Shown here piece after piece: positions 52,755-52,791 of a stretch of 52,791 bases of DNA (position 1 is its first letter; each line of letters starts with the position of its first letter). The DNA is taken from NCBI RefSeq assembly GCF_014357575.1, contig NZ_JACONW010000022.1:1-52791 (forward strand). The letters are read 5' to 3'. Under the pieces are notes generated by a model. It was not told where the DNA came from, made no database searches, and was given only the letters and a program-made list of their open reading frames with translations. Source of the DNA: Pseudomonas folii. GTDB lineage: Bacteria > Pseudomonadota > Gammaproteobacteria > Pseudomonadales > Pseudomonadaceae. Both the position numbers and the translations under genes were made by a program.

Positions 52755-52791
52755 CTGAACGGCCGCCAAGTGTTTTCTCTGTCAGCGACGC

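Overview
The window reads as chromosomal DNA of a fluorescens/syringae-type Pseudomonas. Support for this is moderately high GC, many Pseudomonas REP palindromes (GGACCGGCTTTAGCCGGGA, TAGGAGCTGCCGAAGGCTGC and TAGGAGCGAACTTGTTCGCG types), and the gene content: two chemoreceptors, an RtcR/RtcBA RNA-repair locus, a TonB-dependent siderophore receptor and several polyamine-type ABC importers with amine or aldehyde oxidising enzymes. The species is not resolved. I saw no rRNA, tRNA, transposase, prophage or CRISPR array.

Layout. 1-7.7 kb: a divergent unit with an IclR regulator on the right. A long minus-strand operon runs leftward from it: ATPase, two permeases, a three-part flavin/[2Fe-2S] dehydrogenase of the HcnABC/opine-oxidase type, and a substrate-binding protein cut by the window edge. 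7.7-16.2 kb: a chemoreceptor, a soluble hybrid histidine kinase, a small YqaA-like membrane protein, a secreted CAP-domain protein, an SRPBCC protein, a beta-lactamase-fold serine hydrolase and a Nudix hydrolase. 16.2-22.6 kb: rtcR divergent from rtcB, HEAT-repeat protein, COG3541 nucleotidyltransferase and rtcA, with a good sigma-54 promoter before rtcB. 22.6-32.2 kb: a second chemoreceptor, a TonB receptor with a Fur-box-like site, two lipoproteins, a GNAT acetyltransferase, an SDR, a Tat-exported SMP-30 protein, a small secreted protein and a DUF1206 membrane protein.

32.4-52.8 kb is an amine/acid catabolic block. A tartrate/D-malate-type dehydrogenase is divergent from a LysR gene. A binding protein paired with a GMC oxidoreductase follows, then an aldehyde dehydrogenase divergent from a second LysR gene, then a HAD hydrolase with a PuuB-like oxidase. 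A leftward series follows: binding protein, two permeases, succinate-semialdehyde dehydrogenase, ATPase, GABA-type aminotransferase, a HAD-like protein without its catalytic Asp, and an Lrp/AsnC regulator. Together these look able to import an amine compound, oxidise it to an aldehyde and then an acid, and pass GABA-like intermediates to succinate. The actual substrate cannot be read from the sequence.

The most unusual features are structural. Three places carry short tandem amplifications of REP palindromes abutting gene 3' ends, two of them with copied gene tails (14920-15509, about 200 bp x3; 37538-37978, 116 bp x4; 51088-51600, 169 bp x3). A 19-bp unit holding a Shine-Dalgarno-like core is repeated three times directly before rtcA. 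A block of about 120 bp is duplicated upstream of two genes of the same transporter (50928-51053 and 52634-52754).
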